Part shown: positions 1 to 8,601 of the stretch, piece by piece | Layout of the letters: every line of letters begins with the position of its first letter | How positions within the stretch are numbered: position 1 is the stretch's first letter | Assembly (NCBI GenBank): GCA_004558185.1 | Contig: SFDP01000011.1 | Span: forward strand, 6,582-70,581 | Length of the DNA stretch: 64,000 nucleotides | Direction of reading: 5' to 3' | Source of the DNA: Lachnospiraceae bacterium | Lineage (GTDB): Bacteria; Bacillota; Clostridia; Lachnospirales; Lachnospiraceae | Position numbers and translations under genes: made by a program | Notes under the pieces: generated by a model | What the model was told of the DNA's origin: nothing | Database searches by the model: none | The model's input: only the letters and a program-made list of their open reading frames with translations

Positions 1-503
1 GTGTGGGCGGAGGCAGCAATGCCATGGGAATGTTTTATGATTTTCTTCCTCATAGGGAGGTCAGGCTGATTGGCTGTGAAGCTGCCGGAAGGGGAATCCA
101 TACCAGAGAAACGGCAGCCACCATTGCTACCGGAACGGAAGGGATTTTCCATGGAATGAAGTCCTATTTTTGCCAGGATGAGTTTGGGCAGATTGCTCCC
201 GTATATTCCATTTCTGCCGGACTGGATTATCCCGGAATCGGGCCGGAGCACGCCTATCTTTACGATACGGGAAGGGCAGAATATGTGGCCATCACCGATG
301 AAGAGGCAGTGGAGGCCTTTGAATATATTGCCCGAACAGAAGGGATCATTGCAGCCATTGAGAGCTCCCATGCAGTTGCACAGGTGAAAAAAATGGCTCC
401 GTTAATGAAAAAGAATCAGATTTTGATCTGCTGTCTCTCCGGCAGAGGAGATAAAGATGTAGCGGCGATTGCCAGATATAGAGGAGTGGATTTATATGAG
501 TAA
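1..503 (+). CDS. trpB: Tryptophan synthase beta chain (3' part, cut by window edge)
   Basis: TrpB condenses indole with L-serine on PLP to make tryptophan. Only the C-terminal ~167 residues are present; the reading frame is open to the left edge. Family motifs are visible: GGGSNA (PLP phosphate cup), SAGLDYPGIGPEH, the ESSHA helix and LSGRGDKD near the C terminus. The gene ends in ATGAGTAA, so its stop overlaps the start of trpA by 8 bp, the usual coupling of the two subunits of the alpha2beta2 complex. The start and N-terminal catalytic lysine lie outside the window. Confidence 0.97.
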   Translation, partial: VGGGSNAMGMFYDFLPHREVRLIGCEAAGRGIHTRETAATIATGTEGIFHGMKSYFCQDEFGQIAPVYSISAGLDYPGIGPEHAYLYDTGRAEYVAITDEEAVEAFEYIARTEGIIAAIESSHAVAQVKKMAPLMKKNQILICCLSGRGDKDVAAIARYRGVDLYE

Positions 504-1287
504 AATCAGTGACGCATTTAAAGGGAAAAAAGCATTTATCGGATTTTTAACCGCAGGAGACCCCAGCCTGGAGAAAACAGAGGAGCTGATCGTGGCCATG
601 GAAAGGGCGGGAGCCGATTTGATTGAGATTGGAATTCCCTTTTCGGATCCCATTGCCGAGGGACCGGTGATTCAGGATGCCAATGTAAGGGCTCTGACGG
701 CTCCAGGCGGCTGTAGTACAGAGCAGGTTTTTGGCCTGGCAGAAAGAGTCAGCCGGAGGGTGACTGTGCCATTAGTATTCCTGACCTATCTGAATCCGGT
801 GTTTAAATATGGTTACAAGGAATTTTGTCAAAGGTGTGCCGAAACCGGAATCAGCGGGCTGATCATTCCGGACTTACCCTTTGAGGAAAGGGGAGAGCTG
901 GAGCCTGCTCTGGACAGCTTTGGGATAGAGCTGATCTCTCTTATTGCCCCTACCAGCATGGAGCGAATCCATATGCTTGCCAGGAAGGCCAGGGGATATA
1001 TTTACCTGGTGTCCTCCATGGGAGTTACGGGAATGAGGCGGGAAATTACTACCGATGTGGAAGAACTTTTGGATCGGATTCGTCAGGTGACGGATACTCC
1101 TATAGCAATAGGCTTTGGAATCAATACCCCCGAGCAGGCTGAGAAGTATGCCCAAATAGCAGATGGAGTAATTGTAGGAAGCGCCATCGTTAAGCTGATT
1201 GGAGAATATGGAGAGAATGCCGTAAAACCGGTGGAGGACTATGTCCGTAAAATGGTGGAGGGCTGCAAAGCCGGGACAGATGACTGA
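496..1287 (+). CDS. trpA: Tryptophan synthase alpha chain
   Basis: 263-aa TIM-barrel enzyme that cleaves indole-3-glycerol phosphate and channels indole to TrpB. The family's catalytic Glu and Asp lie in LIEIGIPFSDP near residues 50-62; FLTAGDPS, GISGLIIPDLP and GFGINTPEQ are also conserved. The frame extends upstream to 469, but ATG 496 gives the normal N terminus (MSKISDAFKGKKAF), and it overlaps the trpB stop. It is the last trp gene here: a new promoter begins 10 bp past its stop and no terminator is seen between. Confidence 0.97.
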   Translation: MSKISDAFKGKKAFIGFLTAGDPSLEKTEELIVAMERAGADLIEIGIPFSDPIAEGPVIQDANVRALTAPGGCSTEQVFGLAERVSRRVTVPLVFLTYLNPVFKYGYKEFCQRCAETGISGLIIPDLPFEERGELEPALDSFGIELISLIAPTSMERIHMLARKARGYIYLVSSMGVTGMRREITTDVEELLDRIRQVTDTPIAIGFGINTPEQAEKYAQIADGVIVGSAIVKLIGEYGENAVKPVEDYVRKMVEGCKAGTDD

Positions 1288-1296
1288 CAGAAAAAA

Positions 1297-1325
1297 TTGA
1301 CAGCAGCCTGCCTTTGCCGTATAAT
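1297..1325 (+). promoter_or_regulatory. Consensus sigma-A promoter of the nickel/lar unit
   Basis: TTGACA at 1297-1302, a 17-bp spacer, and TATAAT at 1320-1325: a perfect match to the housekeeping consensus. Transcription should start near 1332, leaving a leader of about 274 nt before the substrate-binding protein gene at 1606. It starts 10 bp after the trpA stop and so separates the nickel module from the trp operon. Confidence 0.85.
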
Positions 1326-1331
1326 CAAATC

Positions 1332-1452
1332 AATACCTGCAGGAAGCAGGAAAAAGAGCAGAAGCTCTCAAGAAGCGGTTGAAGAATGGTGCATTTGCCT
1401 CAACAGACAGGTGGGGCAGTGTCGGTTGGAATGGATGTGTAATGCTTACCAG
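1332..1452 (+). promoter_or_regulatory. Structured leader, candidate riboswitch or attenuator
   Basis: Between the promoter and the intrinsic terminator at 1453 the RNA can form CCTGC/GCAGG (1336-1340/1346-1350), AGAGC/GCTCT (1355-1359/1364-1368) and GTTGA/TCAAC (1378-1382/1400-1404). The alternative pair ACCTG/CAGGT (1335-1339/1408-1412) closes the whole segment and competes with the first hairpin. GCTTACC (1444-1450) can pair with GGTATGC (1456-1462), which would break the terminator stem. This is the architecture of transcription attenuation. Nickel, cobalt or the pincer cofactor would be logical ligands from gene context, but I cannot align it to the NiCo riboswitch consensus as I remember it. 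Class unknown. Confidence 0.5.
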
Positions 1453-1495
1453 GAAGGTATGCTTTTTCCTTAGGAAAGAAGTGTGCCTTCTTTTT
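1453..1495 (+). terminator. Intrinsic terminator inside the leader
   Basis: A 17-bp stem (1453-1469 with 1473-1490, several G-U pairs and one bulge, loop TTA) is followed by five T residues at 1491-1495. It lies downstream of the promoter at 1297 and 111 nt before the gene, so it can switch the nickel/lar unit off by premature termination. Two further hairpins follow before the gene: AGAACAGG/CCTGTTCT (1521-1540) and ATCGCAAG/CTTGCGAT (1569-1589). Confidence 0.7.
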
Positions 1496-1605
1496 ATATG
1501 GACAAATTGAATGGGGCAACAGAACAGGAAGACCTGTTCTATGTTGGAGACTTATTTATTAGAGCAGTATCGCAAGCAAAACTTGCGATATGCGTGGGGA
1601 TTAAA

Positions 1606-3147
1606 ATGAAAAAAATTTCTTTCTTGCTGCTGGTGCAGCTAATCGCTTTAATTCTGATTGCCTGTGGAGACTCTTCCAATAAACAGAAAGAAGGTTCTGC
1701 ACTGGTTTATGGCAGCGGGGACTATACTCGAATCAATCCGGCTATTGATGAGCATGGGGAGATCAATATTCTGCTCTTCGATGGACTTACTGCCCATGAT
1801 GGGAATAATCAGGTAGTTCCCGGGCTGGCAAAAAGCTGGAGCTTTGATGAAGCCACCTGTACCTACACCTTTTTTCTGGAGGAGGGGGTGAACTGGCATG
1901 ATGGAAAGCCGTTTACTGCCGAGGATGTAAAATTCACCATTGAGGCCATTATGAATCCTGAAAATGGTTCGGAGAACGCCCCCAATTTTGAAGATGTGGA
2001 AGAAATCACAGTGATCGATGACACTACCATTACCTTCCGGCTGGCGGCTCCCAATGTGGCCTTTTTAGATTATATGACCATGTCTGTTCTCCCCAGGCAT
2101 CTGCTGGAGGGAGAAGATATGCAGACCTCGGAGTTTTTTCGAAATCCGGTGGGAACAGGGCCTTATCGGCTGGAAAGCTGGGAGGAGGGGCAGGCCATTA
2201 TTCTGGCGAAAAATGAGGAGTATTTTAAGACTCCTGCCCGTATAGACAGGATAATCTTCAAAATCGTTTCTGATGATTCCGCAAAGGCTCTGCAGCTTAA
2301 GTCAGGAGAGCTGGATTTGGCCTTGCTGCCTCCCAAGCTGGCAAAAGGCTTTGACGCAGAAGAAGGCTATACTCGCTATCAGATGAAAACTGCTGATTAT
2401 CGGGGAATTATGTTCAATTTCCAAAATGCCTACTGGCAGGAAAACAGGGATATTATTCCTGCCATTTGTTATGGTTTGGATCGTCAGGCCATAGTAGATG
2501 CTGTGCTTTTGGGACAGGGAGTTGCTGCCTATGGTCCTTTGCAGAGAAATCCTTATCATCATGAAGCAGTGGAGCATTATGATTATAATCCCCAAAAGGC
2601 CGGAGAGATACTGGAGACAGCAGGCTGTACCCTGGGCGAAGATGGTTTCTATTACCGTAATGGGGAGAAAATCGGCTTTACTATCAGTGTTGCTGCCGGA
2701 GATCAGGCTCGTGTGGATATTGCCCAGGCAGCAGCACAGCAGCTAAAGGAAGTAGGGATTGACGTATCCACAGAAATCCCTCCCCGGGTAGATTGGGAAA
2801 AGCAAATGGCCTATCTCATTGGCTGGGGGAGCCCTTTTGATGCCGATGATCATACCTATAAGGTGTTCGGAAGCGGTAAGGGTGCAAATTACAGCGGCTA
2901 TTCCAACGCTCAGGTCGATCGGTATCTGATTGAGGCCAGGCAGACGGATGATCCTAAGGTGAGAGCCGAGGCCTATGCAGCCTTTCAGAAGGCCTTGGCT
3001 GAAGACCCCGCCTTTGCCTTTATCTGTTATATAGATGCGGACTATGTAGCCATATCTGGCTTACAGGGAATTTCACCGGATACGACTTTGGGACATCATG
3101 GGGTGGGGATTTTCTGGAATATTACAGAATGGACATTGGAGAAATGA
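1606..3147 (+). CDS. Nickel/peptide ABC transporter substrate-binding lipoprotein
   Basis: 513-aa family 5 (NikA/OppA/DppA) solute-binding lipoprotein that hands substrate to the membrane permeases. The frame is open from 1483, but ATG 1606 follows GGGGA and starts a classical lipoprotein signal peptide with lipobox I-A-C20. Family signatures include GLAKSW near residue 70, WHDGKPFTAEDVKFT and PVGTGPYRLESWEEG. Nickel as substrate is inferred from the larE-larB-larC genes downstream; peptide import cannot be excluded from sequence alone. Its stop overlaps the next gene in an ATGA junction. Expression should depend on the leader terminator. Confidence 0.85.
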   Translation: MKKISFLLLVQLIALILIACGDSSNKQKEGSALVYGSGDYTRINPAIDEHGEINILLFDGLTAHDGNNQVVPGLAKSWSFDEATCTYTFFLEEGVNWHDGKPFTAEDVKFTIEAIMNPENGSENAPNFEDVEEITVIDDTTITFRLAAPNVAFLDYMTMSVLPRHLLEGEDMQTSEFFRNPVGTGPYRLESWEEGQAIILAKNEEYFKTPARIDRIIFKIVSDDSAKALQLKSGELDLALLPPKLAKGFDAEEGYTRYQMKTADYRGIMFNFQNAYWQENRDIIPAICYGLDRQAIVDAVLLGQGVAAYGPLQRNPYHHEAVEHYDYNPQKAGEILETAGCTLGEDGFYYRNGEKIGFTISVAAGDQARVDIAQAAAQQLKEVGIDVSTEIPPRVDWEKQMAYLIGWGSPFDADDHTYKVFGSGKGANYSGYSNAQVDRYLIEARQTDDPKVRAEAYAAFQKALAEDPAFAFICYIDADYVAISGLQGISPDTTLGHHGVGIFWNITEWTLEK

Positions 3148-5018
3148 AAGAGTTACTGCAAATAAAAGACCTTTCTCTCAGCTTCTTTACTCCCGGGGGA
3201 GAGGTGGAGGCGCTCAGGCGGGTTTCTCTATCCCTTAAAAAGGGAGAGGTGCTGGCCGTGGTGGGAGAATCCGGCTGCGGTAAAAGTGTATTGTGTAAAA
3301 GCATCATAAAGCTGCTGCCCCGGAGTGCAAAAATCAAGGAGGGGTATATTGGGATAAATGGAGTGGATATTACCCGGTATCAGGAAAAAGAGATGCAGAA
3401 AATTCGGGGAAAAATGTTTTCGATGGTCTTTCAGGAGCCTATGACTGCCCTCAATCCCACCAAAACGGTCGGTAAGCAGATTGAAGAAGCGATTCGCATT
3501 CATCATCCTGAACTGTCTGAAGCTCAAAGGCATAAGCGGATTCTGGAATTAATGGAGATGGTGGGGATCGATGAGGCTCGGAGTCGGGTACAACAGTATC
3601 CCCATCAGCTTTCCGGGGGAATGCGGCAGCGAAGCGTACTGGCTATTGCACTGGCCTCAGCTCCACAGCTTTTACTTGCGGATGAACCTACCACTGCCCT
3701 GGATGTTACCACGCAGGCACAAATTCTCAAGGTACTTAAGGATATTCAAACCAAGCTGGATCTGGCCATACTGTTTGTCTCCCATGATTTGGGGGTGGTA
3801 GCGCAAATAGCTGACCGGGTAGCAGTGATGTATGCAGGAAAAATAGTAGAAACAGGTACGGTCAAAGAGATTTTTTCCAAGCCCCAACATCCGTATACAT
3901 GGGGACTTTTGCAGGCTCTTCCCTATTTGGCGAAAAAGGGAGAGCCGCTGTATGCCATTCCGGGAATGCCGCCGGATCTGGCACATCCTCCGAAGGGAGA
4001 TGCCTTTGCCTGTCGAAACCAATATGCGCTGGCCATTGACTATGAAAAAATGCCGCCTATGTTTAAACTCAGCGATACCCATTATGCAGCTACATGGCTG
4101 CTCCATCCCAGTGCGCCCCGAATAGAGTTCCCTCTTATGCAGCAAGAAGACCGGGAACCTTTTCAGGATCGGGAAATAAGGAAAAAGGGCAGCCAAAAGC
4201 TGAAAGGACAGAACGCTGCCCCTGTACTTTTGCAGGTAGAAAGTCTTACCTATGGCTTTTCATATCACGGGAACAGAAGGAAAGTCCTGGATCAGGTTTC
4301 CTTTCAGATTCGACAGGGAGAAATCTTTGGATTAGTGGGAGAGTCCGGCTGCGGGAAATCCACTTTGGCCCGCTGTATCATGAATCTTTATCGGCCCTGG
4401 GAAGGAAGGATTCTTTACCAGGGAGTGGACACCTGCGATGCCAGGCAGTTTAAAGCCAACAGAAGAATGCTGCAGACCAGCAGACAACTGATCTTTCAGG
4501 ATTCCACCTCCAGCCTCAATGAGCGCATGAAGGTGGTGGATATCATTTCAGAGCCCATGAAGCTGGCAGGGATCACACCACCCCGGGGAAGCTGCCGTAA
4601 GGAAGCTGAATTCCAGCTTTATCACTTAGGACTTGGGGCCTCCTGTCTGGACAGGTATCCTCCCCAGCTATCGGGAGGAATGAGGCAGCGTGTAGCCATA
4701 GCCAGAGCCCTTACCATGGAGCCAAAGCTCCTGGTGGCAGATGAGCCTCTTGCTTCTTTGGATGTGTCCGTTCAGGCTCAGCTCATTAACCTGTTTAAGC
4801 ACTTACAGGAAGAGCATGGCTTCACCTTTTTGTTTATTGCTCATGATCTGTCGGTAGTTCGTTATTTGTGTGACCGGGTGGGGGTAATGAATAAGGGCAG
4901 GCTGGTGGAAGTGGCGGATACACAGAGCCTATTTGAAGCACCCAGGCATCCTTACACCAAAGCGCTTCTTTCCGCCATTCCCTTCTCCCGGGCAGAGTGG
5001 GTGAAGGCAGCAGAATGA
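3144..5018 (+). CDS. Fused two-domain ABC ATPase (NikD-NikE / OppD-OppF type)
   Basis: About 624 aa with two complete nucleotide-binding domains. The N-terminal half has Walker A GESGCGKS, signature LSGGMRQR and Walker B LLLADEP; the C-terminal half, from about residue 365, repeats GESGCGKS, LSGGMRQR and LLVADEP. In most systems these are two proteins of ~260-330 aa (NikD and NikE). The first half carries the OppD-type C-terminal extension, with one Cys instead of the usual Cys cluster. ATG 3144 forms an ATGA overlap with the preceding gene; ATG 3129 is an in-frame alternative. It powers import through the two permeases that follow. Confidence 0.88.
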   Translation: MKELLQIKDLSLSFFTPGGEVEALRRVSLSLKKGEVLAVVGESGCGKSVLCKSIIKLLPRSAKIKEGYIGINGVDITRYQEKEMQKIRGKMFSMVFQEPMTALNPTKTVGKQIEEAIRIHHPELSEAQRHKRILELMEMVGIDEARSRVQQYPHQLSGGMRQRSVLAIALASAPQLLLADEPTTALDVTTQAQILKVLKDIQTKLDLAILFVSHDLGVVAQIADRVAVMYAGKIVETGTVKEIFSKPQHPYTWGLLQALPYLAKKGEPLYAIPGMPPDLAHPPKGDAFACRNQYALAIDYEKMPPMFKLSDTHYAATWLLHPSAPRIEFPLMQQEDREPFQDREIRKKGSQKLKGQNAAPVLLQVESLTYGFSYHGNRRKVLDQVSFQIRQGEIFGLVGESGCGKSTLARCIMNLYRPWEGRILYQGVDTCDARQFKANRRMLQTSRQLIFQDSTSSLNERMKVVDIISEPMKLAGITPPRGSCRKEAEFQLYHLGLGASCLDRYPPQLSGGMRQRVAIARALTMEPKLLVADEPLASLDVSVQAQLINLFKHLQEEHGFTFLFIAHDLSVVRYLCDRVGVMNKGRLVEVADTQSLFEAPRHPYTKALLSAIPFSRAEWVKAAE

Positions 5019-6016
5019 GAGGAAAGGTGAAGAGAAAAAGAATGGTCGATTATGGAAGAAAGAGCTTTATTTTGCTGCTGAGTATTTTTCTGTTGTCGAT
5101 GCTGGTTTTCTATATGGCTCGTCTGGCTCCAGGAGATCCTCTGGTGGCCTACTATGGTGACCGGGTGGAGAAGATGAGCCATGAGGAAAGAGTCTGGGCA
5201 GAACAAAAGCTGGGGCTAAATGAACCCATCTATATTCAGTATGGAAAATGGTTAAAAAATGCACTGAAGGGAGATTTGGGAATCTCCTTTAGCTATAAGA
5301 CGGATGCAGTAAAGGTGATTCATACACGGATGGCCAACACTCTTCTTTTGGGAGGAACAGGGCTTTTGCTGATTTTCGGTTTGGCGCTTCTGTTGGGGGT
5401 GATCTGTGCCCTGAAGGAGGATAAGTGGCCGGATAAAATTCTGTGCCGGATAGGAATCCTAAGCAGTTGCATTCCGGAATTCTGGCTGTCTTTGCTTCTG
5501 ATTTTGATTTTTTCCCTTTGGCTGAAGCTGCTTCCCGCCAGCGGAGCCTACTCTGTGGGAAGGGAAGCAGACCTTGGTGACAGACTTATTCATTTGCTTC
5601 TGCCCCTGACGGCGGTCGTAACAGGACATCTTTGGTATTATGCTTATCTGGTGCGTAATAAGCTGCTGGAGGAGGTCAGAGCAGACTATGTCCTGTTGGG
5701 CAGGGCAAAGGGCTTATCCAAAAGACAACTGCTGCTGCGCCATTGCCTTCCCAATGTGCTGCCTGCCTATATTGGCATTATGGCAATTTCTGTCCCCCAC
5801 ATTTTAGGGGGTACTTATATTGTAGAAGCGGTATTTTCCTATCCTGGGATAGGTACCCTGGCCTATGAAAGCGCACGTGTCCAGGATTATAATATGCTGA
5901 TGGTTCTTTGCCTTTTGACAGGAGTTATGGTCATTGTAGGGAATCTTATTGCACAGCTCATCAATGAGAGGATCGACCCTCGAATAAGAAAGGAGGCAGG
6001 CCGGTGGAACAGTTGA
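5015..6016 (+). CDS. ABC transporter permease, NikB/OppB type
   Basis: 333-aa inner-membrane permease with an N-terminal transmembrane helix (FILLLSIFLLSMLVFYMARL), the family motif APGDPL, and a cluster of helices from residue ~105 on. The EAA-loop region reads DYVLLGRAKGLSKRQLLLRHCLPN near residue 225, which docks on the ATPase. ATG 5015 overlaps the stop of the ATPase gene; ATG 5042 is a possible alternative. Its stop overlaps the start of the second permease, so the importer genes are translationally coupled. Confidence 0.88.
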   Translation: MRGKVKRKRMVDYGRKSFILLLSIFLLSMLVFYMARLAPGDPLVAYYGDRVEKMSHEERVWAEQKLGLNEPIYIQYGKWLKNALKGDLGISFSYKTDAVKVIHTRMANTLLLGGTGLLLIFGLALLLGVICALKEDKWPDKILCRIGILSSCIPEFWLSLLLILIFSLWLKLLPASGAYSVGREADLGDRLIHLLLPLTAVVTGHLWYYAYLVRNKLLEEVRADYVLLGRAKGLSKRQLLLRHCLPNVLPAYIGIMAISVPHILGGTYIVEAVFSYPGIGTLAYESARVQDYNMLMVLCLLTGVMVIVGNLIAQLINERIDPRIRKEAGRWNS

Positions 6017-6900
6017 ACAGGGATTCCTTCCGGCTGGTAGGAATACAGGAGGTTTCCGATTTGCCTTCTATGGAAAGGCCGCCATGGTATAAAGGAAAGC
6101 CTCTGCCGGCAGCAGGATTTTTGCTGCTGCTTATTCTGGGCTGCTTATTCTGTGAGGGGTTTATCCCCAAAGACCCTTCTTATATGGATTTGACCCATTT
6201 CAGCCTTCCGCCGGGAAAAACCTTCTGGTTTGGAACGGATACCATGGGAAGAGATATTTTTTCTATGGTCTGGTATGGAGGACGGATTTCCCTGCTCATG
6301 GGAGTATTGGCAGCTGCAATTTCGGCTTTAATTGCTGTTCTTTATGGTGCAGTAAGCGGTATGTCCGTATGGTGGATGGATTCTCTTTTGATGAGGCTTT
6401 CGGAGATTCTGCTCAGTATTCCTGGCTTTCTTTTTATAATCTTTATTCAGGCTGCTTTGGGAAAGGCTACAATAGTGAGCATTGCAGCAGCGATCGGAAG
6501 CACCGGCTGGATGACGATGGCAAACGTGGTCAGGACAGAGGTAAGGCAGCTTAAAAGCAGTGAATACCTGTTGGCAGCCCAGGCTATGGGTGGAGGCTTT
6601 TTTTATCTGCTGGGAAAGCATTTGCTGCCTAATCTGGTACCTTCCCTGCTGTTCATGGTGATCATGAATTTACGCAATGCAATTATGGCTGAGGCCACCC
6701 TCAGCTTTATGGGGCTTGGACTTCCTTTGGAGGTAATTACCTGGGGCAGTATGCTGTCCCTTTCGGGCAAAGCGCTATTGTCAGGAGGCTGGTGGATGAT
6801 TTTGATACCAGGAGCTTTTCTGGTGAGTACACTTTTTGCCCTGACCAGCCTGGGGAATTACCTGCGAAAAAGCATGAACCGGAAAGAAAGTAATTTATAA
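6004..6900 (+). CDS. ABC transporter permease, NikC/OppC type
   Basis: 298-aa second permease, started by GTG 6004 behind AGGAGG and overlapping the previous gene by 13 bp. It shows the OppC N-terminal helix, the conserved FGTDTMGRDIFS motif, and the EAA loop EYLLAAQAMGGGFFYLLGKHLLPN. With the other permease it forms the membrane channel of the importer. The gene ends immediately before a 152-bp repeat element whose target duplication includes its stop codon's last bases. Confidence 0.88.
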   Translation: MEQLNRDSFRLVGIQEVSDLPSMERPPWYKGKPLPAAGFLLLLILGCLFCEGFIPKDPSYMDLTHFSLPPGKTFWFGTDTMGRDIFSMVWYGGRISLLMGVLAAAISALIAVLYGAVSGMSVWWMDSLLMRLSEILLSIPGFLFIIFIQAALGKATIVSIAAAIGSTGWMTMANVVRTEVRQLKSSEYLLAAQAMGGGFFYLLGKHLLPNLVPSLLFMVIMNLRNAIMAEATLSFMGLGLPLEVITWGSMLSLSGKALLSGGWWMILIPGAFLVSTLFALTSLGNYLRKSMNRKESNL

Positions 6901-6905
6901 ATATG

Positions 6906-7057
6906 GTAGCTGTTCAGAGCCATGTAGATGTTCAGTGAAATGAACATACTGGTTCCATGAAGGAACATATCCTTGAACATTTATATGGAGAAGTAACCAC
7001 ATGAGTAAAAGGAGAGCTGGTAACAGCGATTTTGCGAATGGGATTTTGAACAGTTGC
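6906..7057 (+). mobile_element. Short inverted-repeat element, family A, copy 1
   Basis: 152-bp non-coding element with imperfect ends GTAGCTGTTCAGA and (reverse complement of the right end) GCAACTGTTCAAA. It is flanked by a perfect 8-bp target duplication TAAATATG at 6898-6905 and 7058-7065. Three related copies lie at 13936, 49330 and 52459. It has no coding capacity, so it is a MITE-like passenger mobilised by a transposase not in this window. It separates the transporter genes from larE but stays within the same transcript direction. Confidence 0.85.
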
Positions 7058-7062
7058 TAAAT

Positions 7063-7089
7063 ATGCTGCTAAAGCAGCAGAATGAGAGG
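7063..7089 (+). repeat. Hairpin plus Shine-Dalgarno cassette before larE
   Basis: A 27-nt unit with stem GCTGCT/AGCAGC over a short loop, followed by AGAATGAGAGG, which serves as the ribosome binding site of larE. The same 27 nt recur at 8611-8637 and 8705-8731, and a variant with a different stem (GTCGC/GCGAC) precedes rpmD at 44303-44327. Confidence 0.75.
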
Positions 7090-7094
7090 AAAAT

Positions 7095-7859
7095 ATGCAG
7101 ACAAGCAATCAGTTGGGAAAATTTTTTCAAGACAATCGTCAGGCAGCCCTGGCTTTTTCAGGAGGAGTAGATTCCACCTATCTGCTTTATGAAGCGATTC
7201 GACAGGGGGTTAAGATACAGCCCTATTATGTGAAGTCAGCCTTCCAGCCGGAATTTGAATATCAGGATGCTCTTCGACTGGCAAAAGAGCTGAACATAGA
7301 GCTTAAGGTGATCCCGGTAGATGTATTGGCCAATGAAGCAGTAACGGATAACCCGGCTAACCGGTGCTACTTTTGCAAAACCTGTATTTTTTCTGCTATT
7401 CTAAAAGAGGCAAAGGAGGATGGATATACGCTGATTCTGGATGGGACAAATGCTTCTGACGATGCAGTTGACCGACCGGGTATGCAGGCTCTGCAGGAAA
7501 TGAAGGTACGTTCCCCCTTAAGAGAATGTGGCCTGACCAAAGAGAAAATCCGCCGGTTGTCCCAAAAAGCAGGATTGTTTACCTGGAACAAGCCGGCCTA
7601 TGCCTGTCTGGCTACAAGGATCCCTACGGGAGAGAAGATTACGCTAAATAAGCTGGCGGCTACCGAGAGGGCAGAAGGCTGTCTTTTTTCTTTGGGCTTT
7701 TCCGACTTTCGAGTACGTTTTTTTCATGGTATGGCAAGGCTGCAGATCCGGGAAAATCAGCTTTCTTTGCTGCAGGAAAACCGAGAAAGGATTCTTGAGG
7801 CATTGAAGTCGGATTATCAAGGAGTTTTGCTGGATTTGGAGGTGCGTGATGAACACTGA
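7095..7859 (+). CDS. larE: LarE, sulfur transferase of nickel-pincer cofactor synthesis
   Basis: 254-aa PP-loop ATPase that activates the carboxylated nicotinate mononucleotide and delivers sulfur to the pincer ligand. SGGVDS at residues 22-27 is the PP-loop; the conserved RCYFCK (Cys91, Cys94, plus Cys97) and PAYACLATR (Cys171) follow. The last cysteine corresponds, as I recall the family, to the sacrificial cysteine; the additional cysteines may instead hold an Fe-S cluster as in some LarE proteins. The stop overlaps the larB start. Placement behind a nickel-type importer supports the assignment. Confidence 0.93.
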   Translation: MQTSNQLGKFFQDNRQAALAFSGGVDSTYLLYEAIRQGVKIQPYYVKSAFQPEFEYQDALRLAKELNIELKVIPVDVLANEAVTDNPANRCYFCKTCIFSAILKEAKEDGYTLILDGTNASDDAVDRPGMQALQEMKVRSPLRECGLTKEKIRRLSQKAGLFTWNKPAYACLATRIPTGEKITLNKLAATERAEGCLFSLGFSDFRVRFFHGMARLQIRENQLSLLQENRERILEALKSDYQGVLLDLEVRDEH

Positions 7860-8601
7860 AATCAAACAGTTGTTAGAGGCGCTCAGGCAGGGGCAGCTTT
7901 CCACTGAGGAAGTCTATCTTCGCTTGAAAATGAAGCCCTTTGAGGATGTGGGCTATGCCAGAGTAGATTTACACCGCAAATTAAGGCAGGGTGCGGCAGA
8001 GGTGATTTATGGGGCAGGAAAGACTCCGAAGCAGCTTCAGGGGATAGTAAGATCCATGAAAAAAAACGGAGAAAAGAGGATTCTGATCACCCGTCTTTTC
8101 GAGGAAGGCGCAGAGGCTCTAAAGGAGGCAGAGGGATTTACCTATTACCCGGAAGCTAAAGTAGGAATAATAGGAGATTTTCCCACACCCGATGGCTTGG
8201 GAACTATTGTTGTGGCTACCGGGGGAACCAGTGACATTCCGGTGGCGGAGGAGGCGGCTCTGACCGCTGAGATTCTGGGGAATCAGGTAACCCGCCTGTA
8301 TGACGTGGGAGTTGCGGGACTTCACCGTACTCTGGCTCATTTGGAGGAACTGATGAGTGCAAAGGTGGTTATCGCCATTGCCGGCATGGAAGGTGCCTTG
8401 GCCAGTGTGATTGGCGGTCTGGTAGATTGTCCCGTCATTGCAGTTCCTACCAGTGTAGGCTATGGAGCTTCCTTTGGGGGAGTGTCGGCCCTTTTGTCTA
8501 TGCTCAACTCCTGTGCCAGCGGGGTGTCTGTGGTCAATATCGATAACGGATTCGGGGCGGCCTATCAGGCCAGTATGATCAATCATATTTCTTTGGTGTA
8601 A
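7849..8601 (+). CDS. larB: LarB, pyridinium-3,5-biscarboxylate synthase
   Basis: 250-aa enzyme that carboxylates and hydrolyses nicotinate adenine dinucleotide, the first step of the nickel-pincer cofactor. The C-terminal half is PurE-like (AIR carboxylase fold), with GGTSDIPVAEEA at about residue 126 and the conserved GMEGALASVIGGLV and PTSVGYGASFGG. ATG 7849 follows GGAGG; GTG 7846 directly before it is less likely. It overlaps larE by 11 bp. Confidence 0.94.
   Translation: MNTEIKQLLEALRQGQLSTEEVYLRLKMKPFEDVGYARVDLHRKLRQGAAEVIYGAGKTPKQLQGIVRSMKKNGEKRILITRLFEEGAEALKEAEGFTYYPEAKVGIIGDFPTPDGLGTIVVATGGTSDIPVAEEAALTAEILGNQVTRLYDVGVAGLHRTLAHLEELMSAKVVIAIAGMEGALASVIGGLVDCPVIAVPTSVGYGASFGGVSALLSMLNSCASGVSVVNIDNGFGAAYQASMINHISLV

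Noticed and set aside
1332..1495. NiCo (czcD) riboswitch
   Set aside because: Gene context fits, but I cannot find the four-way junction signature segments as remembered; only an unclassified leader is claimed.
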